Made by a program: the position numbers and the translations under genes. The notes beneath the pieces were generated by a model that ran no database searches, was not told where the DNA came from, and was given only the letters and a program-made list of their open reading frames with translations. DNA of 64,000 bases from Hyphomicrobiales bacterium (GTDB taxonomy: Bacteria > Pseudomonadota > Alphaproteobacteria > Rhizobiales > Rhizobiaceae). Every line of letters begins with the position of its first letter. The first letter of the stretch is position 1. The stretch covers positions 224,749 to 288,748 of the forward strand of contig NVSG01000002.1 of NCBI GenBank assembly GCA_002401155.1. The letters run 5' to 3'. Positions 48,032 through 57,414 of the stretch are shown piece by piece.

Positions 48032-48889
48032 TTATTCGACCATACTCGCGCGAGTATCTCTACATAATAATTCTATTCGACCCTTTCCATCGGCGGTTGA
48101 ATATTCACGAGCGATTATATCTTCTTCAATAATTGGCGCGGTGTGGTGAATCAAAACACCTGTGTCTGAAATAGTAATAATGTCGAAGGTTGGTTCGCTG
48201 TTTACAAATTCGATAGAATCTTTTCCGAATCCAAGAGCGATGCGATGACAAGTGCCACGATTACAGCTAAACGACACCCTGTCCCATCGACCCGTCGTTG
48301 TAATATGTAGATGTCCAAATGCTATGTGCTCAATATTGGAATTTGAATCAATGAGTTGCCAAAATCCGTCTGTTTGCTCAAGCATCATATTATCGAACCA
48401 TGGTAGCCCGACCGATCGTGGGGGGTGATGCATAAAAACACAAATTCTCTTGGATGTTGCTTCGGCTAATCGAGCGGAGAACCACGCAAGCCTATGTTTG
48501 CACAATATTCCGGTTCCGGCATTCTCATCATCAAGAGTATCGAGTAGGATTATGCGTAAGTCACCAAAATCTACCACATTTTGAACAAAGCCAGCTCCAT
48601 CAACCGGTATGCCTGACAGGACCGTTCGAAAATGCGCGCGGTTATCGTGGTTTCCCAGCATGAGGCCTGTTGGAACTTCGAGGTTATCCAGAAGATGCTC
48701 AAGGAGCAAATAGGACTCGATATCGCCACGATCTGTGAGATCTCCAGAGATGATGCAATAATCTGTATCAGCATGTCTCTTGTTGATCGTTTGAATAACT
48801 TGTTCGAAACGTTGTCTGGGATCCATGCCTACTACGATTTGCCCCTCCGGGACGAGGTGGATGTCGGTAATATGAATAATCTTGCGCAA
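48032..48889 (-). CDS. Calcineurin-like metallophosphoesterase (GpdQ/CpdA-like phosphodiesterase)
   Basis: 285 residues with all metal motifs: ITDIHL (DxH), ISGDLTDRG (GDxxDxG), LGNHDNR (GNHD), FMHHPPRS (HHPP-like) and FGHLHITT (GHxH). This is the class III phosphodiesterase group that includes CpdA (cAMP) and GpdQ (glycerophosphodiesters). Because it is encoded just after a Ugp-type importer operon, hydrolysis of an imported phosphodiester to glycerol-3-phosphate plus alcohol is the likely role, and not cAMP turnover. It is 105 bp downstream of the binding-protein gene, beyond a hairpin. Confidence 0.85.
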   Translation of the reverse strand: MRKIIHITDIHLVPEGQIVVGMDPRQRFEQVIQTINKRHADTDYCIISGDLTDRGDIESYLLLEHLLDNLEVPTGLMLGNHDNRAHFRTVLSGIPVDGAGFVQNVVDFGDLRIILLDTLDDENAGTGILCKHRLAWFSARLAEATSKRICVFMHHPPRSVGLPWFDNMMLEQTDGFWQLIDSNSNIEHIAFGHLHITTTGRWDRVSFSCNRGTCHRIALGFGKDSIEFVNSEPTFDIITISDTGVLIHHTAPIIEEDIIAREYSTADGKGRIELLCRDTRASMVE

Positions 48890-48946
48890 GTCAAAGCCCC
48901 TATAGTCACTGGTGTTTATTGGTTGATGATAATGTCGGTTAAGATC

Positions 48947-48981
48947 GTATAGAGGCCGGATCTATCGTTCGGCCTCTATAC
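48947..48981. terminator. Stem-loop between binding-protein gene and phosphodiesterase gene
   Basis: GTATAGAGGCCG (48947-48958) and CGGCCTCTATAC (48970-48981) are a perfect 12-bp inverted repeat with an 11-nt loop. In the direction of the operon (minus strand) no T-run follows, so it more likely stabilises or attenuates the mRNA, as hairpins after binding-protein genes often do, than acts as a full terminator. Confidence 0.55.
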
Positions 48982-48994
48982 TACTATTTTGGTT

Positions 48995-50275
48995 TTAATT
49001 TGAACCTGCGAGGAGCTGGCGAGTTGTTTCTACAAGCTGCTTTAATCCTTTATCAGTTTCAACTTCACCTTCAGCAATTGCTGCAAGAATACTGGATTGT
49101 TCACGCCAAATTTTAACTGCTTTAGTTCCAGGATACCCAAAACTAATCGCCAGAGGCCATTGCTTCATGCTCGTGGTCCAATCCGGGTTTTGGGCATAAT
49201 GGTTCCCAAGATATTCCGGTTGAGATGTCCTTAGGTTTGTTGGCATGTACCCTGATCCAAGCACTGCAATTTTTTGTCCTTCAGGACTGGTTGCAAACTT
49301 GATGAACTTCCATGCAGCCGCTTTTTTTGCAGCGTCGGTCGTAAGGATAACGGCGGAGTTTCCACCTGTTGGTAGTGCGATATTGGTATCTGCTCCGAGC
49401 GGAAATTTGGAAGTTTTCCAGCCAAATTTACCAGCCACGGCATCACCCATTGTACGGACTTCTGCGGTTGAACCGAAGAAAATTCCCATCTTACCGGCAA
49501 CAAATTGTTGGATGCCTTGTTCTTCATTCTGTAAAGGCATGCCGGTCTCTTTGACCATGCGTCTAAGAATCGTAACGGCTTTCTTCCCACCCTCGCCATC
49601 GAGGACAATTTTTTCACCTTCCATAATCCGGCCGCCATTGGAAAACACCAGTGCCTGGAAAAGCCAGTCGTCGTCTTGGAGATTATATGTCATGCCATCG
49701 ATATCAGAACCAAGACCATTAATTTTGGTTGCAAGGTCAATGATTTGATCCCAGTTAGCGGGAAGGTTGTCTGCGTTGCCGCCTGCCTGTTTAACCAGAT
49801 CAAGGTTGTAGTACACAATCGGAGTTGAAGCATTAAACGGCATGCCCCATTGATTGCCGTTGATTTTACCGAGTTCTAGTACATGTGGGTCATAATTGGA
49901 TTTGATCCAGTCTTGGCCCTCTGCCTCCAGGAGAGAATTCAACTGAGTGATTTGTTTTCGCGGTTTAAGTGTATGTACGAGTTGACCCAGTAGGTGATGA
50001 CCAGAATACCATATATCAGGCGTGTTGCCGGTTAATGCATCCCGCAATACAGATAAATGGCCTTCATCATAATTGGGTGCAGCAGCACGAAACTTGATCT
50101 TGATATCAGGATTTTTGGCCATGAAGGCATCTGCTACTGGCTGATGAATGCGTTTGCCATGCGATCCATAGGCATGAAGAATTTCGAGAGTTACATCAGC
50201 CTTCGCTATCGTCGGTAGGAATGCAATCGCACTAATTACACCCACTTTCGTGAGAAGTTTGGTCAAGTAATTCAT
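48995..50275 (-). CDS. ABC transporter substrate-binding protein (UgpB-like)
   Basis: 426 residues with a signal peptide (LLTKVGVISAIAFLPTIAKA) and a periplasmic binding fold of the sugar/glycerol-phosphate group: VTLEILHAYGSHGKRIHQPVADAF, NTPDIWYSGHHLL and NGNQWGMPFNASTPIVYY. It delivers the ligand to the two permeases encoded upstream in the same operon. The exact ligand is not visible in the sequence; the neighbouring phosphodiesterase and phosphatase genes suggest a phosphorylated compound. Confidence 0.9.
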   Translation of the reverse strand: MNYLTKLLTKVGVISAIAFLPTIAKADVTLEILHAYGSHGKRIHQPVADAFMAKNPDIKIKFRAAAPNYDEGHLSVLRDALTGNTPDIWYSGHHLLGQLVHTLKPRKQITQLNSLLEAEGQDWIKSNYDPHVLELGKINGNQWGMPFNASTPIVYYNLDLVKQAGGNADNLPANWDQIIDLATKINGLGSDIDGMTYNLQDDDWLFQALVFSNGGRIMEGEKIVLDGEGGKKAVTILRRMVKETGMPLQNEEQGIQQFVAGKMGIFFGSTAEVRTMGDAVAGKFGWKTSKFPLGADTNIALPTGGNSAVILTTDAAKKAAAWKFIKFATSPEGQKIAVLGSGYMPTNLRTSQPEYLGNHYAQNPDWTTSMKQWPLAISFGYPGTKAVKIWREQSSILAAIAEGEVETDKGLKQLVETTRQLLAGSN

Positions 50276-50416
50276 AGTAAGATTCCTTTACAATTCTGTA
50301 GGCCTTTGATAATCGGGATAACGTGCGTTCAAGGCTGAAAACTCGCGCGTTAATTTGATTTTGCGATGATGTCGCAGAGGGCAGGGCATCAAAAAACAGA
50401 TGTGAAGATGCTAAGA

Positions 50417-51316
50417 TTACTTGAATCCGGTCATCGTAATTCCCTGGATGAATTGGCGTTGGGCAAACAGAAACATTAGGAGCAACGGGGTGGTGATAAT
50501 TGCAGCAGCAGCCATGAGCATGCCGTAGTTAGTTCCAGCTTCAGCGTCGCGAAAATACATCATGCCAAGTGGGGGCGTCATGTAATCTACGGTGTTGATG
50601 ACAATCAGCGGCCAGTAGAGATCGTTCCAATGTGCCGTGATTGAAAATATGGAAAAGGCAGCAATGGCCGGTTTTGCGCTTGGCAACACAAGCCGTGTGA
50701 CGATCTCGAACTCTGTAAATCCATCCAGACGAGCTGCGCTTATGATTTCATCAGGAAATGATTTGAAGAACTGCCTGAACAAAAAAATTGCGAATGCTGA
50801 CAAAAACCAAGGAAACATTAATGCGAAATATGTGTTGAGCAATCCAAGGTTTGCGAGCCCTAGGTAAAGCGGTAGAGCAGGTACTTGTACAGGTATGCAA
50901 AGGGCAAAAACTACAAAGGCAAATAGAATGCTTTTTCCACGAAATTCAATCTTGGCAAGTGCGTAAGCTGCCCCGATTGACGTTACTAATTGAACCATCA
51001 ATATACCGAGGACGACGACAGTGCCGTTGATCATAAATGTGATCATAGGCACAGCATTGAAGGCGCCTATGTAGTTCTCAACACCCTTCTCCCAATCGAA
51101 GCGCAGACTAAAGGGGGTGTCGAAAATTTCGGTGGGATCTTTAAGGGACGTCATTAGCATCCAGATGAATGGTAACAAAACAATTGCCGCCATAATTAGT
51201 AAGGCGGTGTGTGCTCCGATCCGTTTAAATAATCGGGCACCTCCAGCCGGTGTTGTCTTTGCCTTATTAAGGAGAACATCTGAGTCTGCGTTTGACGAAC
51301 GAAATGGAGTAGCCAT
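50417..51316 (-). CDS. ABC transporter permease (UgpE-like)
   Basis: 299 residues with six hydrophobic helices; the EAA loop contacting the ATPase is visible as FPDEIISAARLDGFTEFEIVTRLVLPSAKP. A long soluble N-terminal tail precedes helix 1. It overlaps the partner permease by 1 bp (51316) and is followed at 141 bp by the binding-protein gene. It belongs to the CUT1 family that imports sugars and glycerol-3-phosphate. Confidence 0.92.
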   Translation of the reverse strand: MATPFRSSNADSDVLLNKAKTTPAGGARLFKRIGAHTALLIMAAIVLLPFIWMLMTSLKDPTEIFDTPFSLRFDWEKGVENYIGAFNAVPMITFMINGTVVVLGILMVQLVTSIGAAYALAKIEFRGKSILFAFVVFALCIPVQVPALPLYLGLANLGLLNTYFALMFPWFLSAFAIFLFRQFFKSFPDEIISAARLDGFTEFEIVTRLVLPSAKPAIAAFSIFSITAHWNDLYWPLIVINTVDYMTPPLGMMYFRDAEAGTNYGMLMAAAAIITTPLLLMFLFAQRQFIQGITMTGFK

Positions 51317-52260
51317 CAGTAATGCACCCTTTTATCGAAGAAACGGACCTGAACCAGCGATAGCAGGAGGATGAATGTTAGAAAAACCAGAGTAAGGCAG
51401 GCTGCGTAGCCGATTTCGAAATACTGGAACCCTTCAAGATAAGCCTGGTAGAGAAGTACATCTGTTGATCCGCGGGGGCCGCCCTTGGTCAATACTGCTA
51501 CGGTATCGAACACCTGAAACGCAGTGATGGAAGTTGTAATGGTGACGAACATGGTTGTAGGCCCCAGTAACGGCCATGTTATGCGAGCCAATTTATCAAT
51601 GCCGCCATCAACACCATCCAATGCGGCCGCGTCGTAGATATCCTTTGGAATGGCCGCTAAACCGGCGAGGAACAAGATCAGGTTGAACCCGATGAGCTGC
51701 CAGATGCCGATCATTGCCAAACTGATCATTGCTAGATTTGGATCGGTAAAAAATCCAATTCGTTCGAATCCGTTTTCAAGGAGAAGAAGGTTCACAGGCC
51801 CAACCCGGCTATGCAGCAAAAACTGCCAGACGATTGCCATGGCTACTAATGTTCCCGTTACCGGCAGAAAGAAAATGATTTCATACAGGCGTTTGGTGTG
51901 GACACGTTCATGAACCAAAAGTGCCAGGAGAAATGCCAATCCGACAGATCCCGGGACGACGATTACAACATATAGAAATGTATTTTTGATTGACCGCCAG
52001 AACACAGCATCCGACAATAGTTTTTCGTAATTCGTTAAACCGACGAAACTCCAATTCAAGGCACCCAATGTGTAGTCCGTCGCGCTTAGAAAAATCACAA
52101 TAGCAATCGGCAACAAGATAATGACTGCCAATAATAGGGTTGCCGGAAATGCGAAAGCGTACCCAGTGATTGATGCTCGTTTTTGAATGATGCGCCGGAT
52201 TTCAACTATATTAGGCTCTTCCATAGTCGAAAAACGCGCGGTGTCGCTGACTTCATTCAT
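51316..52260 (-). CDS. ABC transporter permease (UgpA-like)
   Basis: 314 residues from ATG 52258-52260, one base from the ATPase stop; a longer in-frame start at 52350 would overlap the ATPase. Six helices and the EAA loop (IPKDIYDAAALDGVDGGIDKLARITWPLLGPT) identify the CUT1 permease subunit that pairs with the UgpE-like protein. The N-terminal segment is soluble and acidic. Confidence 0.92.
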   Translation of the reverse strand: MNEVSDTARFSTMEEPNIVEIRRIIQKRASITGYAFAFPATLLLAVIILLPIAIVIFLSATDYTLGALNWSFVGLTNYEKLLSDAVFWRSIKNTFLYVVIVVPGSVGLAFLLALLVHERVHTKRLYEIIFFLPVTGTLVAMAIVWQFLLHSRVGPVNLLLLENGFERIGFFTDPNLAMISLAMIGIWQLIGFNLILFLAGLAAIPKDIYDAAALDGVDGGIDKLARITWPLLGPTTMFVTITTSITAFQVFDTVAVLTKGGPRGSTDVLLYQAYLEGFQYFEIGYAACLTLVFLTFILLLSLVQVRFFDKRVHY

Positions 52261-52261
52261 T

Positions 52262-53464
52262 TTAAGAAGCCTTTTCGACGGCTGATTGCAGCATTGCTTC
52301 GCCTGACAGGCGATCACCAGTTTCGGAAAATACAAAGATCTTGGCTTCATTCAGGAATATATTGACTGCCGCACCAGGTTGCCCAATGCCATTAAGCTCT
52401 TCTGGCGGAAAGCGAACAGCAATCTGCCAATGCCCATCATCACAATCCATGTCGATGTGGGCAATGTACTCGTTTCCAAGATTCTCGAGACGACGCAACC
52501 AACCACGCAAACCACCTCTTTCAATCAGGCCTACTTTAAACTCTGAGATTTGCAAATCTTCCGGCCGCACGCCGATTTTGACATTTTTTTGGTTGGATCC
52601 GTTAATTCGGTAACGGCATTCAACTCCGAAAAGTGATAGATTTCCTGCCGAATTTACCTCACCCGGGAGTATGTTTATCGGTGGGCTGCCAATGAACTGA
52701 GCTACTCGAATATCCTGCGGATCATTATACACCTCATCGGGAGTTCCAAGCTGTACGATTTCACCGTCCATCATAACTGCTATGCGCTTAGACATTGTCA
52801 TGGCTTCGACTTGGTCGTGCGTGACATAGATGAAGGTAGTACCCAGTCTTTGATGGAGTTCAGCTAACTCCGTACGCATCTTAACCCTGAGGCGAGCATC
52901 AAGATTGGATAATGGTTCATCCATTAGAAACGCGAGCGGGCGGCGCACCATTGCGCGGCCAAGGGCGACACGCTGTCGTTGACCACCCGACAATTGTCCA
53001 GGTTTGCGCTCCAGAAGTTTTTCAATATGCAGGTGTTCTGCGACTGTCTCGACCTCTTTCCTAATATTTTTTTGGATGTGCTGACTGCCGGGAACCCATC
53101 GACCCATCACTGGAAAGCGTTGCGCAAAGGACATGCGCTGCATTAAAAGCGGCATGGTTATGTTTTCAGCAACAGTCATGTGCGGGTAGAGTGCATAGCT
53201 CTGGAAAACCATCGCTACATCGCGTTGTTTTGGCCTCAGATGATCGACCGACCTGCCGCCAATGAAGACACTACCGGTGTCTTGCATCTCTAATCCTGCT
53301 ATGATGCGCAATAATGTAGACTTACCGCAACCTGAAGGGCCGACAAGGGTTAGAAATTCACCCGACTCGATATTCAAATCTACGTTGCGTAGCACAGGGG
53401 TTGCATCAAATTTTTTGACAATTTTCGAAAGCGAAATTGTTGAATCAATCATATTATTCTCCAT
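52262..53464 (-). CDS. ABC transporter ATP-binding protein (UgpC-like)
   Basis: 400 residues. Walker A is GPSGCGKSTLLRI, the Q-loop is MVFQSYALYPHM, the signature is LSGGQRQRVALGRAMV, Walker B is AFLMDEPLSNLD with the D-loop, and the switch His is VTHDQVEAM. The C-terminal about 130 residues form the regulatory TOBE domain of the MalK/UgpC group. It is the first gene of the operon; the start could be at 53464 or 53452. It contains an extra stretch after the Q-loop (SQHIQKNIRKEVE) that is uncommon in MalK-type ATPases. Confidence 0.94.
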   Translation of the reverse strand: MENNMIDSTISLSKIVKKFDATPVLRNVDLNIESGEFLTLVGPSGCGKSTLLRIIAGLEMQDTGSVFIGGRSVDHLRPKQRDVAMVFQSYALYPHMTVAENITMPLLMQRMSFAQRFPVMGRWVPGSQHIQKNIRKEVETVAEHLHIEKLLERKPGQLSGGQRQRVALGRAMVRRPLAFLMDEPLSNLDARLRVKMRTELAELHQRLGTTFIYVTHDQVEAMTMSKRIAVMMDGEIVQLGTPDEVYNDPQDIRVAQFIGSPPINILPGEVNSAGNLSLFGVECRYRINGSNQKNVKIGVRPEDLQISEFKVGLIERGGLRGWLRRLENLGNEYIAHIDMDCDDGHWQIAVRFPPEELNGIGQPGAAVNIFLNEAKIFVFSETGDRLSGEAMLQSAVEKAS

Positions 53465-53721
53465 CTATCAGTTTTGATAATGGATTTATTTATCAAATTT
53501 ATGACAATATGTGGATTATTACTTCATAGCGAAATCCAAACAACGAAACCCAACAATTTTATTGTATGTTCTGCCTCATCTTGGCAAAAAGGGGAGGGCT
53601 CAATGTTCGTTCAATAATAGCAAGAAAAATTGGACAGGATGGTTTATCTGTTAGGAAGAAAAGATACTTGGCTATATACGAACGAGGTATTTTACTTGAT
53701 TGAGAAGATTGAGAGGAATGT

Positions 53722-54564
53722 ATGAACAAACGAAATAATACCTCACTTGAGCCGAGCAATGACGCACCTGTGCGACCAATGGTATTGCTTAATTTGGAAG
53801 CAGCTTTGGATTATCCGAATGCCTTGGCGAGGGTTGCGCAGTATATTCTCGAGAATCCCAACAAGGTGGTGCGTCAATCCCTGGCGGAACTAAGTAGCGC
53901 TTGTCAGAGCGGACAAGCGTCAATATTTCGACTATGTCGTGAACTTGGTTATGAAGGCTATACCGACTTCAAGCTCGCTCTTGCTGCAGAAATTGGACAA
54001 CGCGAAGCAGAATTTAAAAAGAATAGAAACCTTGCAGGAAATTCTCTTGATGAGATGGCCTCACTCATCTGTCGGTCGATATCCAATACACGGGAATTGG
54101 TTCAATCTGCTATTTTGGCGGATGTGGCTAAAGGCTTGTTGCAAGCGAATCAAATTAATATTTATGGCTCTGGAGAGTCTGGTATAGCAGCTGAAATTCT
54201 TTCTTATCGCTTGTTGCGTTTGGGGTTAAACGCCCATTTTTTGAACAATTCCAGTCTGGCATGCGAAGTCGCATCCGTCTTGACCAACAAGGCTGCTGTC
54301 ATCGCTATTTCTCAGTCTGGGGCTTCGCCGGATACCGTTGCGTTTGCAAAAAATGCACATAACGCAGGTGCATTTACGGTTGCAATTACTTGTCACCCGA
54401 AAGCGCTCGTCGCCAAATATTCTGACGCTGTGCTACAAATGGCTCGGTTGCAACAACCTGACCTAGGGGGACAAATGTTAGGGTTGCCCCGTGCCATATT
54501 CATTGCCGAAGCTTTGGCGATTGCAATTACAGAAATTACTTCTGCCGGTGATTCTAATTCATAA
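53722..54564 (+). CDS. MurR/RpiR family transcriptional regulator with SIS domain
   Basis: 280 residues. The N-terminal HTH_6 domain (LARVAQYILENPNKVVRQSLAELSSACQSGQASIFRLCRELGYEG) is followed by a sugar-isomerase (SIS) domain (INIYGSGESGIAAEILSYRL; VIAISQSGASPDTVAFAKNA) that binds phosphosugars. It is divergent from the Ugp-like operon across 257 bp, so it is the likely regulator of that operon, responding to a phosphorylated sugar or polyol. The spacer holds TTTTGATAA and TATTTATCAAAT segments but no clear palindrome. Confidence 0.92.
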   Translation: MNKRNNTSLEPSNDAPVRPMVLLNLEAALDYPNALARVAQYILENPNKVVRQSLAELSSACQSGQASIFRLCRELGYEGYTDFKLALAAEIGQREAEFKKNRNLAGNSLDEMASLICRSISNTRELVQSAILADVAKGLLQANQINIYGSGESGIAAEILSYRLLRLGLNAHFLNNSSLACEVASVLTNKAAVIAISQSGASPDTVAFAKNAHNAGAFTVAITCHPKALVAKYSDAVLQMARLQQPDLGGQMLGLPRAIFIAEALAIAITEITSAGDSNS

Positions 54565-54722
54565 AAATAGATAAAAACTCCATATTAGTTATTGAATTAA
54601 GATTTATACTCCATTACATGGTTGGTTATTCGTTTCGCATTTCGCGGCATTTAAGCCGAGATTAATTTCCAATAACGCAAGCGAAGATGGATCACGAAAA
54701 CAATACACTCATGGAGTAATCA

Positions 54723-55409
54723 ATGCTCATTACCGTACCTCAGCTGATCATTTTTGATTGTGACGGCGTGCTCATAGATAGCGAAGTAATCGTAAGCAAG
54801 GTAGAAGCAACGGAATTGACCCGCATTGGTCACCCAATCACGCCTGAAGAAACTATGTTGCGCTTTGCCGGTGTCCCGGAAAAAGATATGTATCTTATGG
54901 TAGAGACGGAAATGGGAAAGTCGCTGCCGGACAATTTTTCCAAGCGCATCGACGCATCAATTAAGCAAGCGTATGCGACAGATCTTTTGCCTATTTCGGG
55001 TGTTGCTGAAACCGTCCAGAATTTATCAATACCTTATTGCGTGGCTTCAAGTTCTGTTCCTGATCGACTAGGCCTCGGTTTGATTCAAACAGAATTGTTC
55101 GGGCTTTTCTACCCAAACATTTTTTCGACGGTGTTAGTGCAAAACGGCAAACCTGCTCCCGACCTCTTTCTTTATGCTGCGGGAAAGATGGCCACTCACC
55201 CTGACCGCTGTGTGGTAATTGAAGACAGTATTGCGGGAGTTAAAGCCGCAGTGGCCGCAGGAATGATCGCGTTGGGATTTATAGGTGGCAGCCATTGCAC
55301 TGCGCAGTTAAAGGACGGTCTCTTAGGTGCTGGGGCAACGTATATATTCGATCACTTTAATGAGCTGCCCCTTATTCTCGAAAAAATTCGATGTGTTGGT
55401 GAAGGTTAA
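54723..55409 (+). CDS. HAD-superfamily phosphatase (beta-phosphoglucomutase-like subgroup)
   Basis: 228 residues. Motif I is FDCDGVLIDSE with the nucleophilic Asp, motif II Ser lies in YCVASSSVPDR, Lys in QNGKPAPDLF and motif IV in VVIEDSIAGV. The cap domain is small and helical. It lies 158 bp after the rpiR-type gene, so it may dephosphorylate the compound released by the phosphodiesterase and ABC importer next door. The order importer, phosphodiesterase, regulator, phosphatase suggests one scavenging pathway. Confidence 0.85.
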   Translation: MLITVPQLIIFDCDGVLIDSEVIVSKVEATELTRIGHPITPEETMLRFAGVPEKDMYLMVETEMGKSLPDNFSKRIDASIKQAYATDLLPISGVAETVQNLSIPYCVASSSVPDRLGLGLIQTELFGLFYPNIFSTVLVQNGKPAPDLFLYAAGKMATHPDRCVVIEDSIAGVKAAVAAGMIALGFIGGSHCTAQLKDGLLGAGATYIFDHFNELPLILEKIRCVGEG

Positions 55410-55520
55410 CTCAAACCACTTTTTACATTTAAACGGACACCAATAAGCAGGCACAAAATTTGAAATATTCCTAGTATTTTGTGTTTTCCGCTTTGTCATT
55501 AATTATAGAAATGGCTCAAA

Positions 55521-56924
55521 ATGCCAGCGACAGCCAAGCCCCAAATCACATCCTGGAATGTACATATAAAGGAGACTTTGAAACTAGGGGTTCCGTTAAT
55601 CGCCACCCAGATTGCTCAGTTGGCGATAGGAACCACCGATATATTAATTGTCGGCCGTTTGGGGACCGTTGATCTCGCCGCAATTGTGTTGGCCTCTCAC
55701 TATTTTCTTTCCATTTTCATCCTTGGCTCAGGGTTTTCCATTGCTGTGATCCCGATGATGGCACAAGCTGTACAGCAAGGAAATATGAACAATGTAGCCC
55801 GATATGTTCGTATGGGTCTGGGGCTGTCATTGGCATTCTCAGTAGTTTCACTGCCTCTGTTCCAATATTCGGAATTAGTACTTCTTTCGTTGGGGCAGAA
55901 GCCGGAGGTCGTAACCAAAGCCGCCGACTATTTAATGATTGCTGGATGGGCTGTTTTCCCGGGGCTCTCACTGATGGTATTCAGGGCTTTGCTCATCACG
56001 CTGCGCCGCGCAAATATTATTTTTTATATCACGGTAACGATTTTTATCCTTAATGCGGTGTTCGCATATATTTTAGTGTTTGGTTATTTAGGTGCACCAG
56101 CGTTGGGGATAAGGGGGGCAGCGATAACCACTGTCGCAGTCAATTTTTTTGGTCTTTGTTGTGCCGTCATTTATGTACAGTTTGTGGCCGAAACGAAGCG
56201 ATTAAAGATTTTTTTCAACTTATGGCGGCCAGACTGGATTCTTTTGACTGAAATCGTGCGTCTTGGTTTTCCAATCGGCTTTTTGTTGTTCGCCGAAGAT
56301 AGTTTGTTTGCTGTTGCTGCTATCATCATGGGCTGGATTGGTACTGTTGAGCTTGCTGCACATGGTATAGCCATGCAGTTAGCAACCATGGCTTTTGTCG
56401 TTCCTCTTGGCCTGTCCCAAGTGGCAACTGTACGGGTTGGATTAGCTGCTGGAAATAATGATGAAGATGGTGTATTTAAAGCGGCGATTTCGGTCTTGAT
56501 GATGACGATTTTTACGGCGGTTTTTGGTGGATTCTTGTTTGTTTTCATGCGGGAAACGCTTGTAGGTCTCTTCATCGATCCTTCGTCTACTAATGCGGAT
56601 GAGCTTTTATCCGTTGCAAGTTATTTTGTCATAGTGGCCGGTATTTTCCAACTTTTCGACGGATTGCAAATCGTTGGCGCTGGTCTTCTACGTGGAATTA
56701 GGGACACGACTATCCCAATGGCTCTTGCAATGCTTAGCTACTGGCTCATTGGTTTTGGTGGCGCATACATTTTGGCTTTTCAAGTTGGCTTAGGAGGAAT
56801 CGGTATTTGGTTTGGTTTTCTTGGGGGACTGGGAAGCGCTGCAATCTTGCTTAATTTGAGGTTTTTCCTCCTCCTAGGTTTCCGTCGAACTACATTCGCA
56901 CTTGGTAAACGTCGTTTATCATAG
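55521..56924 (+). CDS. MATE family efflux transporter
   Basis: 467 residues with about twelve hydrophobic helices; LIATQIAQLAIGTTDILIVGRLGTVDLAAIV and LSQVATVRVGLAAGNN are the paired MATE repeats. The last segment GFRRTTFALGKRRLS is soluble. It is 111 bp from the HAD gene in the same direction and of the accessory region; it is less similar to the first MATE gene (16563-17996) than two copies of one family would be. It exports cationic or neutral small molecules; which ones is not visible. Confidence 0.92.
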   Translation: MPATAKPQITSWNVHIKETLKLGVPLIATQIAQLAIGTTDILIVGRLGTVDLAAIVLASHYFLSIFILGSGFSIAVIPMMAQAVQQGNMNNVARYVRMGLGLSLAFSVVSLPLFQYSELVLLSLGQKPEVVTKAADYLMIAGWAVFPGLSLMVFRALLITLRRANIIFYITVTIFILNAVFAYILVFGYLGAPALGIRGAAITTVAVNFFGLCCAVIYVQFVAETKRLKIFFNLWRPDWILLTEIVRLGFPIGFLLFAEDSLFAVAAIIMGWIGTVELAAHGIAMQLATMAFVVPLGLSQVATVRVGLAAGNNDEDGVFKAAISVLMMTIFTAVFGGFLFVFMRETLVGLFIDPSSTNADELLSVASYFVIVAGIFQLFDGLQIVGAGLLRGIRDTTIPMALAMLSYWLIGFGGAYILAFQVGLGGIGIWFGFLGGLGSAAILLNLRFFLLLGFRRTTFALGKRRLS

Positions 56925-57142
56925 GGGGTTTGGCTTGATGTTGACATATACTTAGATACTGCCTCAAACTCGGTCAGAGTTTAGACAAAGGTGGTCGTTT
57001 GAATGCCTGTGCGTTCTGTCCGTCGTCAGGGTTTTTGGGTGTGATTGCAGTTTAGAATAAGCGAGATTTTACTCATCTTCGCCTTTTCGGCGCACTTGCG
57101 CCCTCCAATTTCCAGCCTTTGCACGAACTATTGTAGCCATGC

Positions 57143-57376
57143 GCCGTGCAGTCCTTCCAAACCGTGCAAAAACCGTGCACAAAGAGATCAAACGTGGTAA
57201 AAAAACTGTGCGATTTAGTCCAATTTAGCGCATGATTTGTTAAATTTATCTATTTGTAATGTGTCATAAACTATTGAAAAATAAAGGAAAAATATTATCT
57301 GTTGCCCCATGATGGACGGGACTAACAATTCAATTAAATCAACATGTTACATGGAGTTCCGTGCAAAAACCGTGCA
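57143..57376. repeat. Clustered CCGTGCA repeats in an otherwise empty gap
   Basis: An exact 18-bp repeat CCGTGCAAAAACCGTGCA occurs at 57162-57179 and 57359-57376, each containing two CCGTGCA units; a further CCGTGCA is at 57143-57149. The 490-bp gap 56925-57414 otherwise shows no ORF I can support. Regular short repeats near a mobile-element junction fit integrase arm sites or an old insertion scar; an iteron-like role is an alternative. There is no adjacent replication or integrase gene on this side. Confidence 0.4.
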
Positions 57377-57414
57377 GTGCGCAATCAAAAATGGTCCAGC
57401 ATAGTCCATGTTCT

